From NCBI GenBank assembly GCA_036787955.1, contig DAIQOI010000003.1, positions 248,001-312,000 on the forward strand: 64,000 nucleotides of DNA. Direction: 5' to 3'. Numbering within the stretch: the first letter of the stretch is position 1; every line of letters starts with the position of its first letter. Below, one piece after another: positions 1 through 8,727 of the stretch. The notes under the pieces were generated by a model. The model was given only the letters and a program-made list of their open reading frames with translations. It searched no databases and had not been told where the DNA came from. A program made the position numbers and the translations under genes. This DNA comes from UBA2336 sp036787955 (GTDB lineage: Bacteria > Bacteroidota > Bacteroidia > Cytophagales > Cyclobacteriaceae).

Positions 1-31
1 CAATATTGGTAATTGCTGATAAATTTACACC

Positions 32-574
32 GTGCTGGATAGCCTGATTACTTCAAAAACCCGGCTTAAAATGTTGTTGAAGTTTTTTCTGAACAGCAAC
101 ACCAGCGCCTATTTGCGGGAAATGGCGAAGGAATTTGGCGAGTCAACCAATTCCATTCGTCATGAGCTCAACAACCTCACCGCTGCCGGGTACCTTATTG
201 CCACAGAAAGCGGCCGGTCCGTATTATACAAAGCCAATACGGCCCATCCGCTATACAACGAGCTGAAAAATATTGTTCACAAATATTTGGGCATAGACCG
301 CATTCGCGAAGATGTGGTTGATAAGCTTTTGCAAAGGTTGGGAAAGCTACAACTCGCACTCATCACCGGCGACTATGCCGAAGGAAGGGACTCCGGGATA
401 ATTGATTTGGTGCTGGTGGGTAACCTCGATGTTGCCTACCTGAATGAATGCGTTGCAAAGGTAGAGAAACTAATTCACCGAAAGGTGCGCACCCTGGTGC
501 TCACACCGGAAGAATTTGAAGATAAGAGGCTGACCCTGAAGCCAGAGAAAGCATTGCTGCTCTGGGGCGGGTAG
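32..574 (+). CDS. Winged-helix regulator with nucleotidyltransferase-like C-terminal domain
   Basis: 180 residues from a GTG start. Residues about 8-70 read as an ArsR/MarR-like winged helix, with a recognition helix around ESTNSIRHELNNL followed by the wing GYLIATESGRSVLY. Residues about 105-165 resemble a minimal nucleotidyltransferase fold (LALITGDYAEG...IIDLVLVGN), but the usual GS and DxD catalytic residues are not intact (G113-D114, then I124-D125). It is the first gene before the wza-type export gene and points the same way, so it probably controls this polysaccharide locus; that role is inferred from position. Such fusions occur upstream of Bacteroidota glycan loci. No ATG lies nearby, and a 5' extension beyond the window edge cannot be excluded. 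Confidence 0.75.
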   Translation: MLDSLITSKTRLKMLLKFFLNSNTSAYLREMAKEFGESTNSIRHELNNLTAAGYLIATESGRSVLYKANTAHPLYNELKNIVHKYLGIDRIREDVVDKLLQRLGKLQLALITGDYAEGRDSGIIDLVLVGNLDVAYLNECVAKVEKLIHRKVRTLVLTPEEFEDKRLTLKPEKALLLWGG

Positions 575-670
575 CCGTTTTTTCAATATTATTAAGGCCT
601 GCTCTTCCCGGTATGGGACTGAGGAGGCGAAGCTTTGACAAAGCCTTTGTATATTGAGCTCATTTTTATA

Positions 671-1510
671 ATGATTACGATCAAAAATAAGTTTACAAAG
701 GCCTTGGTAATACGTTCTGTCGTATTTGCGGTTTTTATTGCAATCGCATTAAGCTCATGTGTTACGAATAAAAAACTGGTTTATCTGCAGAAGGGCGATG
801 TCAATGCAAAAGACCTGCCCAAGGATTCTGTAGTTCGGCAATACAATTTACCTGATTTCGAATACCGCCTTCAGCCGGAAGATATTATTCATGTAAGGTT
901 TGAAAGTCTTACACCTGAAGAATATGATTTTTTTAGCCGAAGCGCACCCGTGAATATGGGTGTGCAAAACCTTGCTTCAGGAAATGCACAACTTGTTGGT
1001 GAAATAATTGACCCGGATGGGAACATCACTTATCCGGTGGTAGGTAAGGTAAAAGTTGCTGGGCTTACCGTTTACCAGGCTCAGGAAAAATTGCAAAAGC
1101 TTGCCGAAGATTATCTGAAATCGCCGGTGGTGCGGGTTCGTTTACTCAATTTCCGCTTTACAATTCTTGGGGAGGTAAAGAATGAGGGTACTATTACACT
1201 CTTTAACAATCGGGTCAGCATTATGGAAGCTATTGGATTGGCGGGGGGGTTGACCGATCTGGCCGACAGGCAGAATGTAAAGCTTATTCGGCAGCACAAC
1301 GGGAAGGCACGGGTTCAGTATTTGAATTTGCTGGATGAAGAATTTTTGCATGCTCCGGAGTATTACATGAATCAGAATGACATATTGATTGTTCCCCCTT
1401 TGCGTCAGCGACCCTATCAAACCTATCTTGGAAAAAACTTATCACTGCTAATTTCCTCCCTGTCTTTAATTATTACTACGATAACTCTTTTACGGATAAC
1501 TAACCCATGA
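671..1510 (+). CDS. wza: Wza-type polysaccharide export lipoprotein
   Basis: Outer-membrane polysaccharide export protein, 279 residues from the ATG at 671. A TTG at 635 would add 12 residues ahead of a normal signal peptide and is less likely. A lipoprotein signal ends in a lipobox (ALSSC, Cys30). A Poly_export domain follows (LQPEDIIHVRF near residue 69), then an SLBB-like part with GEVKNEGTITLF and EAIGLAGGLTDL (about residues 167-207), and a C-terminal hydrophobic helix (about 257-276) as expected for the outer-membrane pore helix. It overlaps the next gene by 4 bases (ATGA) and would form the exit channel for the glycan together with the Wzc-like protein. Confidence 0.9.
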   Translation: MITIKNKFTKALVIRSVVFAVFIAIALSSCVTNKKLVYLQKGDVNAKDLPKDSVVRQYNLPDFEYRLQPEDIIHVRFESLTPEEYDFFSRSAPVNMGVQNLASGNAQLVGEIIDPDGNITYPVVGKVKVAGLTVYQAQEKLQKLAEDYLKSPVVRVRLLNFRFTILGEVKNEGTITLFNNRVSIMEAIGLAGGLTDLADRQNVKLIRQHNGKARVQYLNLLDEEFLHAPEYYMNQNDILIVPPLRQRPYQTYLGKNLSLLISSLSLIITTITLLRITNP

Positions 1511-3882
1511 CACAATCTTTGTTCGATCCGGAATCGCAACAGCAGTCGCAAACTTTTGTGTTGGACTTTAAGCGGGTGCTCGCCCGTGCTATCCGGTTCT
1601 GGTATGTGGTGGTTATTTCTCTTGTTGCTGCATTATTCATCGCCTTTTATAAAAATCGCTACACAGAGCGGGTCTATCCGATTACCGCATCCATCATTAT
1701 ACGTGAGATGCAGGAAATTGGCGGGGCTGAACTCCTTTATAAAAATGTGCTGGTTGATCAGTACCGCAATTATCTCAATGAGCCTTACATTATTAAGTCT
1801 TTACCGCTAATAGAACGGGTAATCCGCAACCTGAATTTCCATATTGCCTTTTATCGGGAAGGACGCATTCTCACAACGGAGGCGTATGAATACATTCCTG
1901 TAAAAGCCCAATGGTGCGACCCGTCAACCGGTAAAAATGAACAATATGTATTTACCTTACTTGATTCGGTAACCTATTCCCTCTCATTATACCGCGAAAA
2001 AGAGACCGATCCGGTTAAGGAAAAATTTCGCCTGGGCGATTCCATCCGCTTTGAAGGGGTGTCGTTGTGCCTGGAACGTATTTATGACAGACCCTGGAAA
2101 AACCACGTTGGCATTCCGTACATCATGGTTGTCCAAGATCCTGCTTCTGTGGCGGCATCATATGCTTCGCGGTTAAATGTGAAATGGGCTGAGGCGGGGG
2201 CAGGTGTGATTAACTTAAGTTTGACGGGGACCCTTCGTATGAAAGAACAGGATTTTCTTTCTGAGCTGATCCGTACCTATCAGGAGAAAGATTTGGAAAA
2301 GAAAAATGAAGCAGCTACCCGGACAATTAATTTTATACGGAATCAGTTGGTGGATATCAGGGATTCATTAAAAATCGTTGAGTTTCAGTTAGAGCGTTTC
2401 GGGGGCAGCGGACGGATAAAGGACATGAGTGTGGAGGCACAAAAGATCATGAATCGCGTTGAGTCGGTGGAAACACAGCGTGCCGAGCTTCTTATCAGGC
2501 AGAACTATCTGACTTATCTTGAGAATTATCTGAATCAGGAAAGCGCAAGGCTCGATCAGATTATACTTCCCTCTTCCATGGGTATAAACGATGTTATTCT
2601 GAATTCGTTGATTCAACAGATGGTTACCTTGCAAACGGAAGTCAGGTTGTTTGCTTCGCCTGAGAAGGGGAATAATCCACTGGTAGAAAGCAAGGCTTTA
2701 AGGATTCGGGAACTCAGACGGGAAATTGAAAACGGAATCCGCTCCTTACGGGCCACCGATAAAATCAAAATGAATTTTCTCAATTCCCAGCTAAAGGCCT
2801 TACAAGACCAATTAAATGTCCTGCCATCGTCTGAGCGTCAGCTCATTTCCGTTCAACGCAACTATTCGTTGCTGGAAAACTTGTACGTTTTTCTCATGCA
2901 GAAGCTTTCGGAAGCGGCTATCACACGTGCTGCAAATACATCTGATATTATTCTGGTAAATCCTCCTGTCGCCGGTGCTCCTATTCATCCCAAGCCGTCT
3001 CAAAATTACATCATAGCTTTGATGCTTGGGTTATTGATTCCTTTTGGCATTTTTGTGTTGTTTGAACTGGTCAACAATAAAGTTCAGTCGAAAGAAGATA
3101 TTGAAAAGATGACCACCATTCCATTTATCGGAGGAGTAGGCCATAACACATCAGGAAATAATCTTACTGTGAAGGAACGTCCCAAATCGGGTGTGGCTGA
3201 GTCATTCCGCGCACTTCGCACCAACCTCAATTACTTCACAGGCAACAAAACCAAACAGGTATTTATGATCACCAGCTCCATCAGCGGAGAGGGAAAAACA
3301 TTTACCACCATCAACCTTGCTACCGTGTTTGCGTTATCCGGAAAGAAGACGCTTATAGTAGGGGCAGATATGCGCAGGCCGAAAATTTTTGAAGATTTTC
3401 GCTGCTCCAATGATATGGGTTTAAGCACATACCTTTCGGGTCTTCATTTGCTTGAACAGATTATTCAGAAAACTGAAATTGAAAATCTTTACCTTATTAG
3501 TGGTGGTCCGGTGCCCCCCAATCCTTCAGAGTTGCTGCTTACCGATAAATTTCAAGAGTTTATTAAATCGGTGGTTGACCTGTTTGATTTTGTTATCATT
3601 GATACACCTCCGCTCGCCCTTGTTACTGATGCATTTGTTATTTCCAAATTTGCTGATCACACAGTATTCGTTTTGCGCCAGAATTTTTCACCCAAACAGT
3701 TTATCCGAAGTATAGATGAATATTATCGCTCGGGTAAAATAAAAAGCATCAGCATTCTGCTGAACGATATTTATAAATCCGGACTGGGCTATGGTTACGG
3801 ACAGGGATATGCCTACCAGTATGGATATGCCTATGGGTATGGCGGGGGTAAGAAACATGGTTATGGGTATTACGAGGATTGA
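1507..3882 (+). CDS. wzc: Wzc-type chain-length determinant / BY-kinase
   Basis: 791-residue inner-membrane co-polymerase with a cytoplasmic tyrosine kinase domain. TM1 is near residues 31-48, followed by a Wzz-like periplasmic region with coiled coil (about 255-450), the proline-rich PPVAGAPIHPKPSQN stretch, then TM2 (about 501-521). The kinase has Walker A SISGEGKT (Lys597), Walker A' VGADMRRP (Asp621) and Walker B FVIIDTPP (Asp699). The C-terminus is a Gly/Tyr tail with 11 tyrosines in the last 33 residues, the usual autophosphorylation cluster. Full length for the fused (proteobacterial/Bacteroidota) type. No partner tyrosine phosphatase is in the window. Confidence 0.93.
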   Translation: MTQSLFDPESQQQSQTFVLDFKRVLARAIRFWYVVVISLVAALFIAFYKNRYTERVYPITASIIIREMQEIGGAELLYKNVLVDQYRNYLNEPYIIKSLPLIERVIRNLNFHIAFYREGRILTTEAYEYIPVKAQWCDPSTGKNEQYVFTLLDSVTYSLSLYREKETDPVKEKFRLGDSIRFEGVSLCLERIYDRPWKNHVGIPYIMVVQDPASVAASYASRLNVKWAEAGAGVINLSLTGTLRMKEQDFLSELIRTYQEKDLEKKNEAATRTINFIRNQLVDIRDSLKIVEFQLERFGGSGRIKDMSVEAQKIMNRVESVETQRAELLIRQNYLTYLENYLNQESARLDQIILPSSMGINDVILNSLIQQMVTLQTEVRLFASPEKGNNPLVESKALRIRELRREIENGIRSLRATDKIKMNFLNSQLKALQDQLNVLPSSERQLISVQRNYSLLENLYVFLMQKLSEAAITRAANTSDIILVNPPVAGAPIHPKPSQNYIIALMLGLLIPFGIFVLFELVNNKVQSKEDIEKMTTIPFIGGVGHNTSGNNLTVKERPKSGVAESFRALRTNLNYFTGNKTKQVFMITSSISGEGKTFTTINLATVFALSGKKTLIVGADMRRPKIFEDFRCSNDMGLSTYLSGLHLLEQIIQKTEIENLYLISGGPVPPNPSELLLTDKFQEFIKSVVDLFDFVIIDTPPLALVTDAFVISKFADHTVFVLRQNFSPKQFIRSIDEYYRSGKIKSISILLNDIYKSGLGYGYGQGYAYQYGYAYGYGGGKKHGYGYYED

Positions 3883-4706
3883 TGGATAAAAATGTTACGG
3901 TTATTAGGCCTTCGCGTGGGTGGAGGGGAATAAACCTGGATGAGCTTATTCACTATAAAGACCTGCTCTGGTTCCTTACTATCAGGGGTATAAAAGCAAA
4001 GTATGCTCAATCTGTACTGGGTATAAGTTGGGCTATTATTCAGCCGCTTTTTTCCACGTTGGTTTTCACGGTAATATTTGGTTCACTGGCGAAGATTGAT
4101 TCAAATGGGGTTCCTTACTTTTTATTCAGCTTTGCGGCACTTGTTCCCTGGACTTTTTTTTCAAATACCTTAACAGAATCGGCCAACAGCCTTGTGGCCA
4201 ATGCGAGCATGATTAGTAAGGTGTATTTTCCCCGGCTGGTTTTACCCTTGTCTTCTGTTCTTTCCAAAGGTCTGGATTTTCTGGTTTCCTTTGCACTCCT
4301 GTTGGGCTTTATAATTGCCTATAGGATAGTGCCGAGCTGGGAGGTGTTCTTTCTGCCATGGATTATCCTGGTATTGTTGATGACATCATTGGGTATCGGG
4401 ATGATTTTGTCAGCCATGGCTGTTCAGTATCGTGATGTAAAGCACGGGATGACATTTGCAGTGCAATTACTGATGTATGCAGCTCCGGTAGTTTATCCGA
4501 CTACCAATGTTCCATTGTCTTGGCAAACCTGGTATGCTCTTAATCCCATGGTAGGGGTAATTGAATCATTTCGCTCTGTGTTCCTTCATACTATTCCGTT
4601 TCCTTACCAATGGATGGGGTTGGGTACTTTAACTGCCAGCATCATTTTTATTTTCGGGTTGTTTTATTTCCGCAGAATGGAACGGGTATTTGCTGACGTT
4701 GCCTAA
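3882..4706 (+). CDS. wzm: ABC-2 type polysaccharide export permease (Wzm)
   Basis: 274 residues from the ATG at 3882, which shares its A with the stop of the kinase gene; a TTG directly before it (3879) is the only alternative. It is an integral membrane protein with about six hydrophobic segments after the family-typical N-terminus (LLWFLTIRGIKAKYAQSVLG, then SWAIIQPLF). With the following ATPase it would export a finished, lipid-linked glycan across the inner membrane. Order and spacing next to Wzt are standard for ABC-dependent O-antigen or capsule export. Confidence 0.92.
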   Translation: MDKNVTVIRPSRGWRGINLDELIHYKDLLWFLTIRGIKAKYAQSVLGISWAIIQPLFSTLVFTVIFGSLAKIDSNGVPYFLFSFAALVPWTFFSNTLTESANSLVANASMISKVYFPRLVLPLSSVLSKGLDFLVSFALLLGFIIAYRIVPSWEVFFLPWIILVLLMTSLGIGMILSAMAVQYRDVKHGMTFAVQLLMYAAPVVYPTTNVPLSWQTWYALNPMVGVIESFRSVFLHTIPFPYQWMGLGTLTASIIFIFGLFYFRRMERVFADVA

Positions 4707-4737
4707 TGCGAATTTTAAAATACAAGATGTACTGTTA

Positions 4738-5988
4738 ATGTCTGTTGTAATTGAAGTAAAAGGATTGGGTAAGAAATATCGCATCGGAAAAGCAGAGCAA
4801 AAAGCCGATACAATAGCAGGTACATTAATTAAAGGCCTTAAACAACCATTCAGGAATCTGAAACAAATCCGTAGTCTATCAAAGTTGGATGAAGATGAAG
4901 AAAGTATTTTCTGGGCGTTGCGCGATGTGTCCTTTGAGGTGATGGAAGGTGAAGTTCTGGGAATTATCGGACACAATGGGGCAGGCAAAAGTACCTTACT
5001 GAAAATACTCTCCCGAATAACCGAACCCAGCGAAGGCGAAGTGCATATTAAGGGACGTGTAGCGGCCTTGCTGGAAGTGGGCACTGGTTTTCATCCTGAA
5101 CTTACCGGAAGGGAGAACATTTATATGAATGGCACCATACTGGGCATGCGTAAAAAAGAGATAGACCACAAACTGGATGAGATTGTGAGTTTCAGTGGTG
5201 TTGAGAAGTACATTGATACGCCTGTTAAATTCTATTCATCCGGTATGCGTGTACGCCTTGGGTTTGCTGTTGCTGCACACCTCGAACCCGAAATATTGAT
5301 CATAGATGAGGTATTGGCTGTTGGGGATGCAGAGTTTCAGAAGAGATGTCTCGGTAAAATGGAAGAAGTGTCAAAGCAGGGGAGAACCGTGCTTTTTGTA
5401 AGTCATAATATGCAGGCAGTGCAGAGTCTGTGCAAAAAAAGTCTGGTGCTTAAAAATGGGAAAATTATATTTTTAGGAGAAGCTTCTGAGTCGGTTCAGT
5501 TTTACTTAAATCAGTTTTCTAAGGAAAAGCGTTGTCTCTCCGATACGGATCTAGAGCAGCCAGAAAATGATTTTGTGAAATTCAATTATGCAAAAATTTT
5601 AAATGATGGTGTGATTACTTCCAGGGATGAAATTTTATTTGAATTTTCATTTTGTTGTAAGTTTTCATCCGAGGCTATTGTTGATGTAACATTTCACTTA
5701 TTTGATGAAATGAGTAACCTTGTTTTCGTTGGAACATCCGGGTACGATCTGAATGTCAAATCAATTACGGATAAGGTGGTTTTTCGTTGTCGGATTCCAG
5801 GTAATTTTTTGCATCATGGATATTACAAGATTGGGAGGATCCTGATTGTAAGAAATAAAGGCCATGTATTAATGAATCTAATCGATCCGCTCTCTTTTGA
5901 GATTATTCCTGATAACAATGGACGTTTCGGATGGATGGGCCATAAACAAGGTATTGTAAAACCGTTGTTGAAGTGGGAAGTAATGTAA
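4738..5988 (+). CDS. wzt: ABC polysaccharide export ATPase with C-terminal glycan-binding domain (Wzt)
   Basis: 416 residues from the ATG at 4738. An in-frame TTG at 4690 would overlap the permease gene and adds an unlikely N-terminus. Walker A is GHNGAGKST (Lys84), the ABC signature is YSSGMRVRLG (about 166-175) and Walker B is ILIIDEVLAVGD (Asp190/Glu191). After about residue 250 comes a beta-rich extension of roughly 160 residues resembling the Wzt C-terminal domain, which in characterised systems binds the modified non-reducing end of the glycan before export. This implies a capped glycan, fitting the methyltransferases in the locus. It overlaps the next gene by 16 bases. Confidence 0.92.
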   Translation: MSVVIEVKGLGKKYRIGKAEQKADTIAGTLIKGLKQPFRNLKQIRSLSKLDEDEESIFWALRDVSFEVMEGEVLGIIGHNGAGKSTLLKILSRITEPSEGEVHIKGRVAALLEVGTGFHPELTGRENIYMNGTILGMRKKEIDHKLDEIVSFSGVEKYIDTPVKFYSSGMRVRLGFAVAAHLEPEILIIDEVLAVGDAEFQKRCLGKMEEVSKQGRTVLFVSHNMQAVQSLCKKSLVLKNGKIIFLGEASESVQFYLNQFSKEKRCLSDTDLEQPENDFVKFNYAKILNDGVITSRDEILFEFSFCCKFSSEAIVDVTFHLFDEMSNLVFVGTSGYDLNVKSITDKVVFRCRIPGNFLHHGYYKIGRILIVRNKGHVLMNLIDPLSFEIIPDNNGRFGWMGHKQGIVKPLLKWEVM

Positions 5989-7058
5989 TTCAGGTTACCA
6001 AACCGTTTCTGCCGCCTCTGGACGAATACAAAGTATTGATTCAGGGTATTTGGGAACGCAACTGGCTTACTAACAACGGCCCTCTGGTGATTGAACTGGA
6101 AAATAAATTGAAGGAATACCTGGGGGTGCCTAATCTTTTGTATGTAAGCAATGGTACCATTGCCCTGCAGATTGCCATTAAAGCCTTAGGCTTAAAAGGT
6201 GAAATCATAACTACTCCCTTTAGCTATGTGGCTACTACCAGCAGCATTGTATGGGAAGGCTGTACACCTGTTTTCGTAGATATTGACGAACATACACTGA
6301 ACATAAATCCGGCTCTCATCGAAGAGGCCATTACGGAAAATACATCGGCTATTCTGGCCACACATGTATACGGCAATCCTTGTGATATTGATGCAATTGA
6401 ACAGATTGCCAGAAAATACACACTGAAAGTTATTTATGATGCTGCCCACTGCTTTGGAACAAAATATAAGGGTAAATCCGTATATGCCTATGGCGACATC
6501 AGTACCGCCAGTTTTCATGCTACTAAATTATTTCATACAGTGGAAGGTGGTGCTATTATTACCAGTGATGATGAGTTGCATAGAAAAATGGACTTCATGC
6601 GCAACTTTGGTCATAATGGACCTGAAGATTTTGCTGAAGTAGGTATCAACGGAAAAAACTCAGAATTCCACGCAGCCATGGGATTGGTGAACCTTAATTA
6701 TATTAATGATTTATTATCGGTTAGAAAAAATCAATGGCATCAGTATCATGCAAGACTGAGTAAACTTGATTCAATAGGGTATTGTGTTAGTGAGGGGTTT
6801 AACTACGCCTATTATCCCCTCGTGTTACAGGATGAAGCTTCAGTTTTACGTGTTATTCAGCGGCTGAATGAAGCCAATATTTTCCCGAGAAGGTATTTTT
6901 ATCCCGCGCTGAATACGGTGCGCTTGTATCAAACTGCGCATTTGCCGGTAAGTGCTTCAGTAAGCAGGCGGGTAATCTGTTTGCCATTGTATCACACCCT
7001 TACCACGTGCGAGATAGATACTGTTTGCAAAATTATTATTAATGCAATGGGTTTATGA
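5973..7058 (+). CDS. DegT/DnrJ/EryC1 sugar aminotransferase
   Basis: 361-residue PLP-dependent nucleotide-sugar aminotransferase, GTG start. The N-terminus (RNWLTNNGPLVIELENKLKEYLG), the PLP pocket DAAHCFG and the Schiff-base lysine in FHATKLFHTVEGG (Lys185) are family hallmarks. It would install an amino group on a keto-sugar nucleotide. It heads a tightly overlapping set (WbqC-like, two propeller proteins, GNAT), so an N-acylated amino sugar is the likely product. The matching dTDP-glucose enzymes (RmlA/RmlB) are not in the window, so the exact sugar is unknown. Confidence 0.88.
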   Translation: MGSNVIQVTKPFLPPLDEYKVLIQGIWERNWLTNNGPLVIELENKLKEYLGVPNLLYVSNGTIALQIAIKALGLKGEIITTPFSYVATTSSIVWEGCTPVFVDIDEHTLNINPALIEEAITENTSAILATHVYGNPCDIDAIEQIARKYTLKVIYDAAHCFGTKYKGKSVYAYGDISTASFHATKLFHTVEGGAIITSDDELHRKMDFMRNFGHNGPEDFAEVGINGKNSEFHAAMGLVNLNYINDLLSVRKNQWHQYHARLSKLDSIGYCVSEGFNYAYYPLVLQDEASVLRVIQRLNEANIFPRRYFYPALNTVRLYQTAHLPVSASVSRRVICLPLYHTLTTCEIDTVCKIIINAMGL

Positions 7059-7756
7059 AGGTGGCTATAATGCAGCCTTATTTCTTTCCTTATCTAGGTT
7101 ATTTTCAGTTGCTAAATGCTGTTGATGAGTTTATCGTATATGACAATATAGAGTTTTCTCGTAGAGGGTGGATCCATAGAAACAGAATTTTGGTTAATGG
7201 CAAAGAAGAATACATTAGCTTACCTTTAAAAGCAACATCAGACTATGAATTGGTATGCAACCGGTATTTGGCTGATACCTGGCAGGTTGACAAGAAAAAA
7301 ATGCTCAATCGAATTACGGAGTCATACAGGAGATCACCTTACTATAAGGAGGTAATTGAATTAATTATTGACTCACTTAACTATCCGGATACTAACCTTT
7401 TTAATTTTCTTCTTCATTCCATTAGGTCAGTATGTAATTATCTTCAAATAAATACTAACATTATTATTTCATCTTCCATACCTATTGATCACAAGCTTAA
7501 AGCTGAGCATAAAGTTCTTGCTTTGTGCAAAGCCAGGAACGCAAATGCTTATATAAATCCCATTGGCGGAGTTGGTTTATACAACAAAGATCACTTCCTG
7601 CAACATAACATTCAGTTATTTTTTCTGAAAATGAATGATATTCAGTATAAGCAATTCGATCATCAATTTATACCAGCGCTTTCAATTATTGATGTGATGA
7701 TGTTTAATCCGGGCGAGAGGATAAAAGAATGGCTTAACCATTACTCAATCACTTAA
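7055..7756 (+). CDS. WbqC-like family protein
   Basis: 233 residues; its ATG overlaps the aminotransferase stop (ATGA). The N-terminus MKVAIMQPYFFPYLGYFQLL, followed by DEFIVYDNIEFSRRGW, is the signature of the WbqC-like family, found in O-antigen and capsule loci beside amino-sugar genes. The C-terminal NPIGGVGLYNKDHF stretch is also typical. The biochemical role is not settled; a part in acylating or modifying the amino sugar is an inference from gene neighbourhood. Cytoplasmic, with no signal peptide. Confidence 0.82.
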   Translation: MKVAIMQPYFFPYLGYFQLLNAVDEFIVYDNIEFSRRGWIHRNRILVNGKEEYISLPLKATSDYELVCNRYLADTWQVDKKKMLNRITESYRRSPYYKEVIELIIDSLNYPDTNLFNFLLHSIRSVCNYLQINTNIIISSSIPIDHKLKAEHKVLALCKARNANAYINPIGGVGLYNKDHFLQHNIQLFFLKMNDIQYKQFDHQFIPALSIIDVMMFNPGERIKEWLNHYSIT

Positions 7757-7764
7757 GATTTAAA

Positions 7765-8727
7765 ATGTTTACTTGGAGAAAACTGGGACGTATTTTTAAT
7801 CCAAAAGATTTTACCTCACAACATCCTTGGATGTATGAATTTGCCCAAGCCCCCAATACTATAATATTTGATGATTTTGTAAGAGTTTATTTTTGTTGTC
7901 GCCCAAAACCTGACAAGAAAGGAAATTATGTAAGCTATTCGGCATTTGTTGATTTAAGCAGGAAAAATCTTTTTAATATTTTACGTGTGGCTGAACGTCC
8001 TTTACTTTCGTTGGGTGAGACTGGTACGTTTGATGAATTTGGCACCTATCCTTTTTGCGTAATCCGTGATGCTACTTCTTTCCGGGCATACTATGGTGGA
8101 TGGACTCGTTGTGAATCTGTTCCTTTTAACGTTGCCATTGGAGTTGCAGTAAGTGAAGATGGAAAACAGTTTAAAAGAATTGGTACTGGTCCAGTACTTT
8201 CCTATACGCCTGATGAACCCTTCATTCTTAGTTCACCAAAGATCAGAAAGTATAATGACGAGTGGGTTTTGTTTTACATTGCAGGAAAGAAGTGGATAAA
8301 TTCATCCAATCGGCCGGAACCTGTTTACCGTATCAGGATGGCTACTTCATCAGATGGGTATAATTGGAACAAAAAAAATATTGACCTTATTGAACCACGT
8401 ATTGAACCGGATGAATGTCAGGCAAGTCCGGATGTGATATTCCATAAGAACCGGTATCATATGTTCTATTGCTATCGTTACAGCACAGATTACCGTAACA
8501 GCACCAGGGGCTATCGGATAGGCTATGCTCATTCCGGTGACCTGATGAACTGGACAAGGGATGACGACAAAGCTGGAATTGAAGTTTCAGAAAACGGTTG
8601 GGACAGTGAAATGATTAGTTATCCGCATGTGTTTGAGCTTGATGGCAAAATTTACATGTTGTACCTGGGCAATGAAGTAGGTAAACATGGTTTTGGGTTA
8701 GCAGTGCTGGAGGGAGAGCTGTCATGA
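7765..8727 (+). CDS. Five-bladed beta-propeller glycosidase-like protein, copy 1
   Basis: 320 residues with no signal peptide, so probably cytoplasmic. It resembles GH43/GH130-type five-bladed propellers: LGRIFNP at the N-terminus, GTFDEFGTYPF, SEDGKQFKRIGTGPV, TPDEPFILSSP, EPDECQASPDVIF and WDSEMISYPHVF, ending GKHGFGLAVLE. The conserved acidic positions (DEFG, DEP, DECQA, WDSEM) could form the active site. It is a clear tandem paralogue of the next gene. A cytoplasmic propeller inside a glycan-assembly operon suggests trimming, transfer or phosphorolysis of a precursor rather than degradation. Function unknown. Confidence 0.72.
   Translation: MFTWRKLGRIFNPKDFTSQHPWMYEFAQAPNTIIFDDFVRVYFCCRPKPDKKGNYVSYSAFVDLSRKNLFNILRVAERPLLSLGETGTFDEFGTYPFCVIRDATSFRAYYGGWTRCESVPFNVAIGVAVSEDGKQFKRIGTGPVLSYTPDEPFILSSPKIRKYNDEWVLFYIAGKKWINSSNRPEPVYRIRMATSSDGYNWNKKNIDLIEPRIEPDECQASPDVIFHKNRYHMFYCYRYSTDYRNSTRGYRIGYAHSGDLMNWTRDDDKAGIEVSENGWDSEMISYPHVFELDGKIYMLYLGNEVGKHGFGLAVLEGELS

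Noticed and set aside
565..580. GGCGGGTAGCCG resembles the ops element that recruits RfaH/NusG-like antiterminators at glycan loci
   Set aside because: It has an inserted G relative to the consensus, overlaps the stop codon of the regulator gene, and no NusG-like specialised gene is in the window.
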